In this document: positions 1 to 7,469 of the stretch, piece by piece
How positions within the stretch are numbered: position 1 is the stretch's first letter
Layout of the letters: every line of letters begins with the position of its first letter
Assembly: GCA_002425705.1 (NCBI GenBank)
Contig: DIMT01000026.1
Span: forward strand, 1-64,000
From: Firmicutes bacterium UBA5559
GTDB lineage: Bacteria; Bacillota; Clostridia; Peptostreptococcales; Anaerovoracaceae
Direction of reading: 5' to 3'
DNA length: 64,000 nucleotides
Notes under the pieces: generated by a model
Seen by the model: only the letters and a program-made list of their open reading frames with translations
Told to the model about the DNA's origin: nothing
Databases searched by the model: none
Program-made: the position numbers and the translations under genes

Positions 1-18
1 ACGGCATGCCCGTCATAC

Positions 19-54
19 CAAAAAAGCAGGGGTCCGGAGGACACACCTGCTTTT
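19..54 (-). terminator. Intrinsic terminator of the rpsF-ssb-rpsR operon
   Basis: A stem AAAAGCAGG/CCTGCTTTT (22-30 with 46-54) holds an inner GTCC/GGAC stem. Read on the minus strand it ends in a run of six T (20-25). It lies 22 bp after the rpsR stop. The A-rich foot could let it work in both directions. Confidence 0.8.
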
Positions 55-75
55 GAATGTACATCAAACCTCTGA

Positions 76-312
76 TTAGTCAGCGGTATAGGGCAGCAGA
101 GCAACGATTCGGGCACGTTTGATTGCCGTGGTCACTTCCCGCTGATGAGTAGCACAGGTTCCTGTGATTCTCTTGGGCAGGATCTTGCCTCTTTCTGTCA
201 CATACTTCTTCAGTTTTTCAACGTCTTTGTAATCTATGGTTTCTGTTTTATCGGCGCAGAACTGGCATACCTTTTTGCGTCGCATGCCGCCGCCTCTTCT
301 TTTATCCATCAT
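76..312 (-). CDS. rpsR: 30S ribosomal protein S18
   Basis: Small-subunit ribosomal protein S18, 78 aa, the usual length. It binds next to S6 on the 30S platform. The conserved core is visible: a CQFC pair near residue 17, a YKDVEKLKKYV segment, then the basic stretch ILPKRITGTCATHQR and the RARIVALLPY end. Two consecutive ATG codons are present; AAAGGAGG lies 9 nt before the first, which I took as the start. It is the last gene of rpsF-ssb-rpsR, an arrangement widely conserved in Firmicutes, and is followed by a strong terminator. Confidence 0.98.
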   Translation of the reverse strand: MMDKRRGGGMRRKKVCQFCADKTETIDYKDVEKLKKYVTERGKILPKRITGTCATHQREVTTAIKRARIVALLPYTAD

Positions 313-356
313 GTGAATAGGCCTCCTTTCAGAATTACTTTAATTCAGGTTTACCC

Positions 357-758
357 TTAAAAAGGGATATCGTCGTCATCAATGGCCTGGAATCCGTCCG
401 GTATACCGGCAGGAGTCCGGGGAGCTGCTGATTCATTCTTGTCTCCCCATTCCAGGAATTCCACCCGATCCGCTACCACATCGGTCGTGTAGACAGTCGC
501 ACCGTCCTTGTTCTTATAGCTGCCCGTCTGAATCCTTCCCTGTACGGCTACCAGCCGCCCTTTGGTCAGGAATCGTTCGCAGAGCTCAGCCGTCTTGCCG
601 AAGGCGGTCACTCTGGGAAAATCGGTCTGCTTTTCTTTGCCCGCTGCCTGAAGCCGGTCAATGGCTACCGTAAAGGTGGCTACCGCCAACTGGCTTTCCG
701 GAGTATATCGGACCTCCGGGTCCCGGGTCAGTCTTCCGATCAGTACTACACTGTTCAT
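357..758 (-). CDS. ssb: Single-stranded DNA-binding protein
   Basis: Binds single-stranded DNA during replication, repair and recombination. The protein is 133 aa. An N-terminal OB-fold covers about residues 1-105 (starts MNSVVLIGRLTRDPEVRYT). A short linker follows, then the acidic tip DDDDIPF that recruits partner proteins. The linker is shorter than in many Firmicutes SSBs (about 160-170 aa), but the tip is intact, so the gene is not truncated. It sits between rpsF (10 bp upstream) and rpsR (44 bp downstream) in one transcription unit, the standard context for the replicative SSB. Confidence 0.97.
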   Translation of the reverse strand: MNSVVLIGRLTRDPEVRYTPESQLAVATFTVAIDRLQAAGKEKQTDFPRVTAFGKTAELCERFLTKGRLVAVQGRIQTGSYKNKDGATVYTTDVVADRVEFLEWGDKNESAAPRTPAGIPDGFQAIDDDDIPF

Positions 759-768
759 ACCCTTACCT

Positions 769-1056
769 CTATTTCTCGTCTTTGTTGATGATCATGTGAC
801 GGATAACGGCATCAGAGATTCTGAGCCTTCGGTCCAGCTCCTTGGGCAGATCCGGGTTAGCCTTGAACTCTACGACAACATAGTATCCTTCATTTTTCTT
901 CTGAATCGGATAAGCCAGCTTTCGCATGCCCCAGACGTCAACCTTGGTTACTTCTCCGTCTGCGGAAATGATTTCCTTCACGGTTTCAGTCACAGCTTCC
1001 TTCTTTTCTTGTTCAAGCGCTGCTTCCAGGATGAACATTAATTCATAATTGGTCAT
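769..1056 (-). CDS. rpsF: 30S ribosomal protein S6
   Basis: Ribosomal protein S6, 95 aa, full length, partner of S18 on the 30S platform. It starts MTNYELMFILEAALEQEKKE and has the WGMRKLAYPIQKKNEGYY signature near the middle. GGGAGGTGA lies 4 nt before ATG. It is the first gene of rpsF-ssb-rpsR. A consensus-like promoter and a leader hairpin upstream suggest autogenous control by the S6:S18 complex, as known for this operon in many bacteria. Confidence 0.98.
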   Translation of the reverse strand: MTNYELMFILEAALEQEKKEAVTETVKEIISADGEVTKVDVWGMRKLAYPIQKKNEGYYVVVEFKANPDLPKELDRRLRISDAVIRHMIINKDEK

Positions 1057-1082
1057 TTTTTCACCTCCCTATGGACTAAATG

Positions 1083-1103
1083 GTGTCAGCCTTATGCCGA
1101 CAC
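1083..1103 (-). promoter_or_regulatory. Leader hairpin upstream of rpsF, candidate S6:S18 binding site
   Basis: On the minus strand, GTGTCGGC and GCTGACAC form an 8-bp stem (one G-T pair) around ATAAG, 26 nt before the rpsF start. S6:S18 autoregulatory hairpins are known at this place in rpsF leaders. I see the hairpin and the position; I did not verify the full consensus of that RNA motif. Confidence 0.45.
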
Positions 1104-1132
1104 AGAGAGCATCTTTCAATCAATGCCTTTCT

Positions 1133-1160
1133 ATTATATAACAATTATTGTTTTTTGCAA
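1133..1160 (-). promoter_or_regulatory. Sigma-A promoter of rpsF-ssb-rpsR
   Basis: Minus-strand -35 TTGCAA (1155-1160) and -10 TATAAT (1133-1138) are separated by 16 bp. The -10 is perfect. Transcription would start about 70 bp before rpsF and include the leader hairpin. Confidence 0.75.
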
Positions 1161-1302
1161 GAGTTTTTTTAGATGAACCCGGCTTCACCTTATTTGATTT
1201 TTACCTGTTGTGGCGAAGGGGACTCCATCCATAAAATAGAATCAAGAAGAAACGAAAACAGCCTTCCAAAAGGGAGGCACCCAGTTAAAGGAGGGGTTTT
1301 TC

Positions 1303-1659
1303 ATGAGATTGATCGTAACCAATAACAAGAAAGTAGAAGGAAAGTACACCGGTCGGGCCGAAGTCCGATACCTGAAGGACATGTCTGCTGTATCGGTACT
1401 CCACGAAGCCAGAAAAGTGGCAGCCGAGGGAGGAAAGCTGATGGTGGATCCCACCAAGCTGAAGGGCTACTATCGAAGCCTTCTCTTCTTTGTAGACAAG
1501 GAAGCAAAGGCACCGGATGAAAAGAGCCTGACCTTGATCGATTTCTGCATCGAACAGGCCAAGAAAAACGGAAATACGGAAGAAAACAGCCAGGAACCCC
1601 TGCTGTCCGGAATCCTGCAGAATAAAGACCTGGGTTTGGTCAGCAAAATCTTAGGCTAG
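1303..1659 (+). CDS. GrdX-like protein
   Basis: A 118-aa soluble protein that starts MRLIVTNNKKVEGKY and has a central EGGKLMVDPTKLKGYYRSL segment. The N-terminal TNN motif, the mid-protein 'KL..DP' block and the later SLTLIDFCIEQA helix resemble the GrdX family, small proteins of unknown function usually encoded with glycine, sarcosine or betaine reductase genes. That assignment is from recollection of the family, not a search. No reductase gene is in the window, so it would be an orphan copy. AAAGGAGG lies 9 nt before the ATG. The stop overlaps that of the converging ROK kinase: both use the palindrome CTAG. Confidence 0.5.
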   Translation: MRLIVTNNKKVEGKYTGRAEVRYLKDMSAVSVLHEARKVAAEGGKLMVDPTKLKGYYRSLLFFVDKEAKAPDEKSLTLIDFCIEQAKKNGNTEENSQEPLLSGILQNKDLGLVSKILG

Positions 1660-2534
1660 TCCCGACCCAGCAGGGCGGCACCAATGAATCCCGCCTTGTT
1701 TCCAAGCAATGCCCCTTCGATCCGGGGGCTGATCCTGAAAAAAGTTTTTTGATCCACCAGCTGCCGGAGAGGGCCGAAAAGGAACTCTCCGGCTTTGCTT
1801 ATTCCCCCGCCGAGAGCGATGATCTCCGGGTCCAGAAGGACAATCATCGACGCCAGGGCGTCGCTGAGATAATCTAAATAACGGTCAACGATGACCATGG
1901 ATTCCGGCTCACCGGATCGGGCCAGTTCCACTCGCTCCAAGGGTTCCATTCCTGTCCGCAGAAAATAAGCGGAAGAACAGTAGGCCTCCACGCATCCCCG
2001 GTTGCCGCAGGTGCAGTCTTCACCCTGATGGACCAGCCGCATATGGCCCAGCTCCACTCCCTGCCCCATACCTCCGTTGAACAGTTCGCCTCCCAGGATC
2101 AGACCGCCCCCTACTCCGGTGCCCAGGGTGATCATCAGCCCGGTCCTGCATCCCCGAAGAGCCCCCAGCCGGTGTTCCGCCAGGGCAGCAGCATTGGCAT
2201 CGTTGATCAGCCTTACCTGCTGGAGAGGAAACTGGTCCTGCAGCAAAGCCAGCAGGGGATAGTCGGTCATACCCAGGTTGTGGGCATTCAGAACCCGCTC
2301 CGAAGCTGGATCCAGGGACCCGGGTACCCCCACACCGATAGACTGGACCACCTCCAGGCTCTTCCCAGCCTGCCGGCACAAATTCACCGCCAGGTCTTCC
2401 AGTACTCCGGGCAGGATATCCAGCCTTTTGGCTCCCGGAAAAGCTACCGTTTTCTCTGCCAGAATATGCAGTTCATGATCCAGCATTCCCCCTTTGATAA
2501 AGGTTCCGCCGATATCCAGTCCGATACGAAGCAT
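1656..2534 (-). CDS. ROK-family sugar kinase (glucokinase-like)
   Basis: ATP-dependent sugar kinase of the ROK family, 292 aa, normal length. The phosphate-binding motif LDIGGTFIKGG is at residues 5-15. A second ATP motif, TLGTGVGGGLI, is mid-protein. The zinc site is CTCGNRGCVEAYCS, with the expected CxCGxxGCxE pattern. I chose the ATG at 2534 because it starts right at the kinase fold and has GGGAGAG upstream; the frame stays open further upstream but only as a shadow of the neighbouring gene. Glucose is the usual substrate, but N-acetylhexosamines are possible. The gene is 47 bp behind a nucleotidyltransferase gene, so a joint role in sugar activation is plausible. Confidence 0.9.
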   Translation of the reverse strand: MLRIGLDIGGTFIKGGMLDHELHILAEKTVAFPGAKRLDILPGVLEDLAVNLCRQAGKSLEVVQSIGVGVPGSLDPASERVLNAHNLGMTDYPLLALLQDQFPLQQVRLINDANAAALAEHRLGALRGCRTGLMITLGTGVGGGLILGGELFNGGMGQGVELGHMRLVHQGEDCTCGNRGCVEAYCSSAYFLRTGMEPLERVELARSGEPESMVIVDRYLDYLSDALASMIVLLDPEIIALGGGISKAGEFLFGPLRQLVDQKTFFRISPRIEGALLGNKAGFIGAALLGRD

Positions 2535-2581
2535 CCTGCTCTCCCTTCCATTATCCTTCCAGCCATCATCAATGGCGGCAA

Positions 2582-3496
2582 TTACCACAATCTTTCCGGA
2601 TAGAGGCCCCTCTGCCTGAGATCCTTCATGGCTGCCATCACCGATGGCTTGTCCTCCATATAGGTGACCCCGTACCATCGGTCTGCAGAAGGCAATACCT
2701 TCACCGTTGCCAGCCCATTTTTCAGGCTGTGATCCACGGCGAAGGGAAGGTAGTACTCTCCTTTCAGGGGGTTTTCTTCCAGAATCCGGTCCAGAACCGA
2801 GGGGAACAGCTCCTCCATCATCCTCATGGCGCTCTGAGTAAATCCCCAGAAATTCATGGAAACCAGGGTATCCTCCGACAAGGGATGCCATTGTTCCTGT
2901 TCATCGGCATACTGGATCTCCCCGCTGTTTCGCTGGATTCTGGTCCGTTCTGTAATTTCCTCTAAAAAGCCTTCCCGGCTGACCTGACAGACCCCCCGGG
3001 CCACATGGCCATTTTCAGTCAGGGTATTCTTCAGGGCATAGCCGATCATGGCGTATCGATAGTATTCATCATCCCGGGCATCTTCCAGATACCGGTACAT
3101 ACGGGAAAAGGCCTCCCGGCCGTAATAATCGTCGGCGTTGATAACGGCAAAGGGGCCCCGGACCAGCTTTCGGCAGCTTAAGACCGCATGACAGGTTCCC
3201 CAGGGTTTCACCCTTCCTTCCGGCACTTCATAGCCTTCCGGCAGATCGGTGATTTCCTGGAAGGCATATTCTACTTCAAGATCCGGATAATTCCGGCTCT
3301 TCATCAATTCCCGAAAATCCTCTTCGATTTCTTTTTTTATAACAAAGATCACCTTTCTGAAGCCGGCCTCCCTGGCATCGTAGATGGAATAATCGAGGAT
3401 CAGCTCCCCTCCCGGTCCCACCGGGTCCATCTGCTTCAGGCCTCCGTAGCGGCTGCCCATTCCTGCGGCCATAACGATCAGAACTGGTTTTTCCAT
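2582..3496 (-). CDS. Sugar-phosphate nucleotidyltransferase family protein
   Basis: A 304-aa nucleotidyltransferase, predicted to make an NDP-sugar from a sugar 1-phosphate. The N-terminal signature MAAGMGSRYGGLKQ (about residues 9-22) is the nucleotide-binding loop. FAVINADDYYG, mid-protein, carries the metal-binding aspartates. It differs from classical GalU (no GLGTRFLPATK), so the sugar and nucleotide are unknown. The ATG at 3496 has GAAAGGAG 9 nt upstream. It is probably co-transcribed with the downstream ROK kinase. Its upstream region is shared with the divergent shikimate-kinase-like gene. Confidence 0.8.
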   Translation of the reverse strand: MEKPVLIVMAAGMGSRYGGLKQMDPVGPGGELILDYSIYDAREAGFRKVIFVIKKEIEEDFRELMKSRNYPDLEVEYAFQEITDLPEGYEVPEGRVKPWGTCHAVLSCRKLVRGPFAVINADDYYGREAFSRMYRYLEDARDDEYYRYAMIGYALKNTLTENGHVARGVCQVSREGFLEEITERTRIQRNSGEIQYADEQEQWHPLSEDTLVSMNFWGFTQSAMRMMEELFPSVLDRILEENPLKGEYYLPFAVDHSLKNGLATVKVLPSADRWYGVTYMEDKPSVMAAMKDLRQRGLYPERLW

Positions 3497-3614
3497 GATA
3501 GTTCTCCTTTCACCTTTCCGGCTGTCAGCCTTCCTTGTTGCATAGGACAATTTTACACGAATCCGTTGCCCATTACAACCGGATGTCTTATAATTGAAGG
3601 GCGGAGGAAGAAGC

Positions 3615-4109
3615 ATGAAAGAAGAATTCAATACAAAACCTCCCCGGCTTTTCGTCATCGGCTACATCGGCAGCCGGCGGATGGAACGGGGAGAAGAATT
3701 GGCCCGGGAACTGGGCTACCGGCTGCTGGACCTGGACCGGATGATTGAAGAGCGGGACGGACGATCCCTGAAAAAGCTCATCATGATGATGGGAGAGCAC
3801 GAATATCGAAACAAGGAATACGAAATCCTTCAGGAGCTGGAGGATCAGCAGGGCTTTGTTCTGGTCTGCGGGGACGGAATCGTTCACGACGAAATGAACC
3901 TGGCCATTCTGAAAAGGGAAAACACCATTTTTGTGGAGGAGCCCCTGGAAATCCTGTGGGAACGGATCGCAGAAAATGAAGACGGTTTGTATGCATTCCT
4001 TCACGATTCAGATCGGGAAAAGGCCCGAAAAAAGTTCATGGAATTTTATAAGCTGAGGCTCCCCCTGTACCGGGAAGCCTCTTTAGTAAGTGAAGATCAG
4101 ACGTTGTAG
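3615..4109 (+). CDS. Shikimate-kinase-like protein with degenerate P-loop
   Basis: A 164-aa protein built like shikimate kinase. LDLDRMIEERDGRSLKKLI (about 38-56) matches the shikimate-binding region, GEHEYRNKEYEIL (60-72) matches the GE..FR..E motif, and VLVCGDGIV (82-90) stands where kinases have the GGG loop. However, the Walker A site reads GYIGSRRM (16-23) instead of GxxGxGKS/T, so the ATP-binding lysine is missing, and GGG is reduced to GDG. I infer a non-catalytic or altered homolog rather than an AroK. No other aromatic-pathway gene is nearby. The ATG at 3615 follows GGAGG by 7 nt. Confidence 0.65.
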   Translation: MKEEFNTKPPRLFVIGYIGSRRMERGEELARELGYRLLDLDRMIEERDGRSLKKLIMMMGEHEYRNKEYEILQELEDQQGFVLVCGDGIVHDEMNLAILKRENTIFVEEPLEILWERIAENEDGLYAFLHDSDREKARKKFMEFYKLRLPLYREASLVSEDQTL

Positions 4110-4163
4110 AAAGATAACATATTATAATTATCAAGAATTGCATGAGAAAAGGAGAAAGTTATT

Positions 4164-4709
4164 ATGAAATATGATTCCAACTATTCAGAAGCTCTGATTG
4201 CCCTGGAAACCGCCCACCGGATGGTGACCGCCGCCAGAACCGCTCCCAAGGGATGCGGCGTCGACAAAATCATTGCTCTGGTCCTGGACGGGGAAGAAAA
4301 GAAACAGCTGGCCGATGAAATGAGAAAGCTGGCCAAGCTGCCCGACATCGAGTTCTGCGAACGGGATGCAGCCAACGTGGATGACAGCCACTGCATCGTT
4401 CTGATCGGAGTGCGGAATATCCCTCTTGGACTCAATTCCTGCGGGTTCTGCGGCTTCGGCAATTGCGTGGCCTCCGTCAAGGCAGGATCCCTTTGCGCCT
4501 TTAACACCACCGACCTGGGGATCGCCATCGGCTCTGCCGTTTCCGTGGCCGCCGATAACCGGGTGGACAACCGGGTCATGTTTTCTGCTGGAAAGGCGGC
4601 TCTCGAGCTGGGGCTCATGGGGGATGACGTCACCGTCTGCTTCGGAATTCCTCTGTCCACCTATACAAAGAGCATTTTCTTTGACCGGGAATCCACGCCG
4701 GTACTTTAA
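4164..4709 (+). CDS. DUF2148 ferredoxin-like domain protein
   Basis: A 181-aa cytosolic protein of the DUF2148 family (ferredoxin-domain protein of unknown function, frequent in anaerobes). The cysteine cluster CGFCGFGNC (93-101) with a further Cys at 111 is the likely iron-sulfur ligand set; an isolated Cys is at 31. A TATAAT element lies at 4133-4138 and GGAGAAAG just before the start. The start ATG at 4164 is the first in frame. It stands alone between the shikimate-kinase-like gene and plsC. Function unknown; a small electron carrier or cluster-dependent sensor are both possible. Confidence 0.8.
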   Translation: MKYDSNYSEALIALETAHRMVTAARTAPKGCGVDKIIALVLDGEEKKQLADEMRKLAKLPDIEFCERDAANVDDSHCIVLIGVRNIPLGLNSCGFCGFGNCVASVKAGSLCAFNTTDLGIAIGSAVSVAADNRVDNRVMFSAGKAALELGLMGDDVTVCFGIPLSTYTKSIFFDRESTPVL

Positions 4710-4730
4710 GTGAATATTTCTGCATTATCG

Positions 4731-4739
4731 TGGTATAAT
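4731..4739 (+). promoter_or_regulatory. Extended -10 promoter element of plsC
   Basis: TGGTATAAT is an extended -10 (TGn + TATAAT) 39 bp before the plsC start codon. No good -35 at 17 bp is seen, as often with extended -10 promoters. Confidence 0.55.
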
Positions 4740-4778
4740 ACAATACATTGAGCAAAATGAACCCCTGGAGGTTAGTAC

Positions 4779-5501
4779 ATGAAAATCATACGAAACATCC
4801 CTATGGTCTGGAAATTCTATCTGGCTCTTCCTTCCCTCAAACAGTATAAAAATGGGATCATGAGAGCCCGAGAGTCTGGTAATCTCCAGGAAGAACGAAA
4901 ATACATCCTGAAGGCTACCGATGCCTGGGGAAACTTTGTCATGAATGTTTTCGGCACGGAAGTCCGGATTCACGGAGAAGAGAACATCCCAACCACGGGT
5001 CCGGTGGTTTATGTGGCCAATCATCAGAGCTATGCGGACATTCCCCTCTGCTGTAAGGTCCTGAATAAAATCCAAACCGGCTTCGTCGCCAAAGACGGCT
5101 TACAAAAGATCCCCCTGTATGGAGAATGGATCCACAACATTCGCAGCGTCATCATCCAGAGAAACGACCCCCGATCTTCCCTGCGGACTATCGAAGAAGC
5201 CATTGAGCTGATTCATCAGGGTTTTTCCATGGTGGTCTTCCCGGAAGGAACCCGGAGCAAGGGAGGACCGATGAAGCCCTTTAAGAAGGGGAGCCTCCGC
5301 CTGGCCACCAAACCCGGAGTTCCGGTGGTCCCCATCACCATCGACGGAACCTGGCGAATCTTTGAAGAGAAGGGCTATCCCCAGAAAGTCAGCGTGGACT
5401 TCACCATTCACAAACCCATTGAAACAGCATCCCTTTCCCGGCAGGAAGCCTCGGAACTGTCGGAAACTGTGGAGAACATCATACGAGGAGGATTGAAATG
5501 A
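4779..5501 (+). CDS. plsC: 1-acyl-sn-glycerol-3-phosphate acyltransferase
   Basis: Transfers an acyl chain to lysophosphatidic acid to give phosphatidic acid, at the inner face of the membrane. The protein is 240 aa, the common size. The catalytic HX4D motif is NHQSYADIP (His82, Asp87). The phosphate-binding motif is FPEGTRSKGG (154-163). A third block, GVPVVPITIDGT, follows. TGGAGG lies before the ATG. Its stop overlaps the next gene's start (ATGA), so the two are translationally coupled. Assignment to PlsC rather than another LPLAT-family acyltransferase is from motifs only. Confidence 0.88.
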   Translation: MKIIRNIPMVWKFYLALPSLKQYKNGIMRARESGNLQEERKYILKATDAWGNFVMNVFGTEVRIHGEENIPTTGPVVYVANHQSYADIPLCCKVLNKIQTGFVAKDGLQKIPLYGEWIHNIRSVIIQRNDPRSSLRTIEEAIELIHQGFSMVVFPEGTRSKGGPMKPFKKGSLRLATKPGVPVVPITIDGTWRIFEEKGYPQKVSVDFTIHKPIETASLSRQEASELSETVENIIRGGLK

Positions 5502-6361
5502 GAGACGTGATCATCATCGGAAAAGGCCCCGCAGCCCTTTCTGCTGCCCTTTACCTGAAAAGGGCCAATCTGGATGTGCTGGTCATCGGCAAGGACTACG
5601 GTTCCCTGGAAAAAGCCAGTAGCATCGATAATTATTTTGGCGTACCCGGCGGGATCTCCGGTATGGAACTTCTGGAAAAGGGCTATGAACAAGCCCGGGA
5701 GCTGGATATTGAAATCCGGACCGAAGAGGTAACCGGAATCCGGCAGGAGGACAATTTCATCGTTCAAACCACCGTTGGAGAAACCGAGGCGATCGCTGTT
5801 CTCATCGCCACCGGCAAAAGCCGGGCCGGGCTGAAAGTAACGGGTTTTGAAGAACTTAGCGGCAAGGGGATCAGCTTCTGTGCCGTCTGCGATGGATTTT
5901 TCTATCGGGGGAAATCCCTGGCCGTCATCGGAAACGGGGATTACGCCGCAGCAGAAATTGCCGACCTTCACCATTATACTCAGGACATCACCCTCTTTAC
6001 CAACGGAGCACCTCTCATCACCCAGCGGCTGAATCCGGACCAGAAAATCAATCACGAAAAAATCCTGGAAATCAAAGGAACGGATCGGGTGGAGGCCATT
6101 ATCACCGAAGGCGGAACTTATCCGGTAGATGGCATCTTCGTGGCCATGGGCACTGCTTCTGCGGTGGATTTCGCCAGCAAGATCGGGGCTCTGGTGGGAG
6201 GCGGAAACATCATCGTGGATCCTGCTTTTATGACCACCGTAGAGGGCGTCTTTTCAGCAGGAGACTGCACGGGAGGGTTCCTTCAGGTTGCCAAGGCCGT
6301 TTCCGACGGAGCCGTAGCGTCCAAGGGAATCATCAAATTTGTAAAGGAAAAGAAAAAGTAA
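5498..6361 (+). CDS. Thioredoxin-reductase-like FAD flavoprotein without NADPH signature
   Basis: A 287-aa two-domain flavoprotein. The FAD site is IIIGKGPAALSAA (5-17). The redox-active pair is CAVC (Cys128, Cys131) followed by DGFFYRG, as in TrxB. The closing FAD motif is VFSAGDCTGGF. In the pyridine-nucleotide domain the expected GxGxxA and HRRxxxR motifs are altered: VIGNGDYAAAE (143-153), then TLFTNG (165-170) with no arginine cluster. Clostridial ferredoxin- or otherwise-dependent flavin thioredoxin reductases are known to lack these NADPH motifs, so NADPH may not be the donor here. No thioredoxin gene is adjacent. It overlaps plsC by 4 nt and is closed by a terminator. Confidence 0.75.
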   Translation: MRDVIIIGKGPAALSAALYLKRANLDVLVIGKDYGSLEKASSIDNYFGVPGGISGMELLEKGYEQARELDIEIRTEEVTGIRQEDNFIVQTTVGETEAIAVLIATGKSRAGLKVTGFEELSGKGISFCAVCDGFFYRGKSLAVIGNGDYAAAEIADLHHYTQDITLFTNGAPLITQRLNPDQKINHEKILEIKGTDRVEAIITEGGTYPVDGIFVAMGTASAVDFASKIGALVGGGNIIVDPAFMTTVEGVFSAGDCTGGFLQVAKAVSDGAVASKGIIKFVKEKKK

Positions 6362-6382
6362 TTCTTCTGGAACAACAAGGGA

Positions 6383-6420
6383 GGCAGCATCGGAAAACCG
6401 GTGCTGCCTCTTTATATTTC
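6383..6420 (+). terminator. Terminator after plsC / TrxB-like unit
   Basis: An 11-bp stem (GGCAGCATCGG 6383-6393 with CCGGTGCTGCC 6398-6408, one G-T pair) around AAAA, followed by a T-rich tail TCTTTATATTTC. Confidence 0.9.
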
Positions 6421-6422
6421 TT

Positions 6423-6453
6423 ATATATCGTTTATTGTCTATTGGCGATATAT
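6423..6453. repeat. Inverted repeat ATATATCG-N15-CGATATAT between converging genes
   Basis: Perfect 8-bp arms (6423-6430 and 6446-6453). The minus-strand version shares about 19 of 24 positions with a site in the arsR promoter (42612-42635), and a third related copy lies near 26708 on the minus strand. It follows the trpS stop and the plus-strand terminator. Role unknown; it could be an operator-type motif. Confidence 0.5.
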
Positions 6454-6455
6454 TC

Positions 6456-7439
6456 CTATTCCACCCCTAATCCGAACCGCTCCTTGACCCGTTTCATGGT
6501 CTTTTCTGAAAGGTTGCCCGCTTTTTCCGCTCCATCCCGGAGGATGTGGATCAGCTCCTGAGAAGGTCGGATCTCCTGGAACCGTTCCCGAATGGGACGG
6601 AGGGCATCCACGGTGACTTCCACCAAATCTTTTTTGAAATCTCCGTAGCCCCGGCCTTCGTACCGGGTAACAATGTCTTCCACCGGCATGCCGGAAAAGG
6701 AACTGTAAATGTTGAGCAGGTTGGAAATCCCCGGCTTATTCTCCAGGTCATAATAGATGGCTCCTTCCGAATCGGTGGTTGCCCGCATGATGGCCTTTTT
6801 AATAGTCTTTTCATCGTCCAACAGAGAGATTCGGCTCAGGGGATTTTCCGCGCTCTTGCTCATCTTGCTGGAAGGGTCGTCCAGAGACATGATCCTGGCC
6901 CCTTCCTTCAGGAAGCGGCCTTCGGGGACCACAAAGGTCTTACCGTATTTGTTGTTGATCCGAATGGCGATATCCCGGCAAAGCTCAATGTGCTGCTTCT
7001 GGTCATTGCCCACGGGGACCACGTCCGTATCATACAGCAGGATATCCGCCGCCATCAGCACCGGATAGGTAAAGAGACCGGTGGGAGCCGATTCGCTTCC
7101 CCGGCTTTTGTCCTTGAACTGGGTCATCCTGGAAAGTTCTCCCGTGTAGGAGTTGCAAGTCAGGATCCAGGACAGTTCGGCATGACCCGGTACATCGGAC
7201 TGAACGAAGACCGTGGACTTTTCCGGATCCAGTCCAACGGCCAGATAGAGGGCCGCCACATCTAGAATGTGTTTCCTGAGCTCTTTCGGGTCCTGGGGAA
7301 CGGTGATGGAGTGGAGATCCACGATGCAATAGACGCACTGGTTTTCATGCTGAAGTTCCACAAACTGCCTTAGGGCACCCAAGTAATTGCCTATGTGGAT
7401 ATTACCGGTGGGCTGAACCCCTGAAAAAACTCGTTTCAT
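6456..7439 (-). CDS. trpS: Tryptophanyl-tRNA synthetase
   Basis: Charges tRNA-Trp. The protein is 327 aa, normal for bacterial TrpRS. Class I motifs are intact: HIGNYLGA (residues 16-23, HIGH-like) and SKMSKS (about 194-199), plus the opening FSGVQPTGN. AGGAGG lies 4 nt before ATG. It is the last gene of a long minus-strand run behind gyrA, rsbW-like and sigB-like, 30 nt after the sigma gene stop, with no T-box or other leader in between. Expression therefore probably depends on upstream transcription. Confidence 0.97.
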   Translation of the reverse strand: MKRVFSGVQPTGNIHIGNYLGALRQFVELQHENQCVYCIVDLHSITVPQDPKELRKHILDVAALYLAVGLDPEKSTVFVQSDVPGHAELSWILTCNSYTGELSRMTQFKDKSRGSESAPTGLFTYPVLMAADILLYDTDVVPVGNDQKQHIELCRDIAIRINNKYGKTFVVPEGRFLKEGARIMSLDDPSSKMSKSAENPLSRISLLDDEKTIKKAIMRATTDSEGAIYYDLENKPGISNLLNIYSSFSGMPVEDIVTRYEGRGYGDFKKDLVEVTVDALRPIRERFQEIRPSQELIHILRDGAEKAGNLSEKTMKRVKERFGLGVE

Positions 7440-7469
7440 ACTACCTCCTGAATCAGGGTCCTGTTCCCC

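Noticed and set aside
2535..2891. N-terminal extension of the ROK kinase by 119 codons
   Set aside because: The extension overlaps the nucleotidyltransferase gene in another frame and has no family similarity; a good start with a ribosome-binding site exists at 2534.
7440..7469. T-box leader for trpS
   Set aside because: The gap to the sigma gene is only 30 nt, too short for a T-box.
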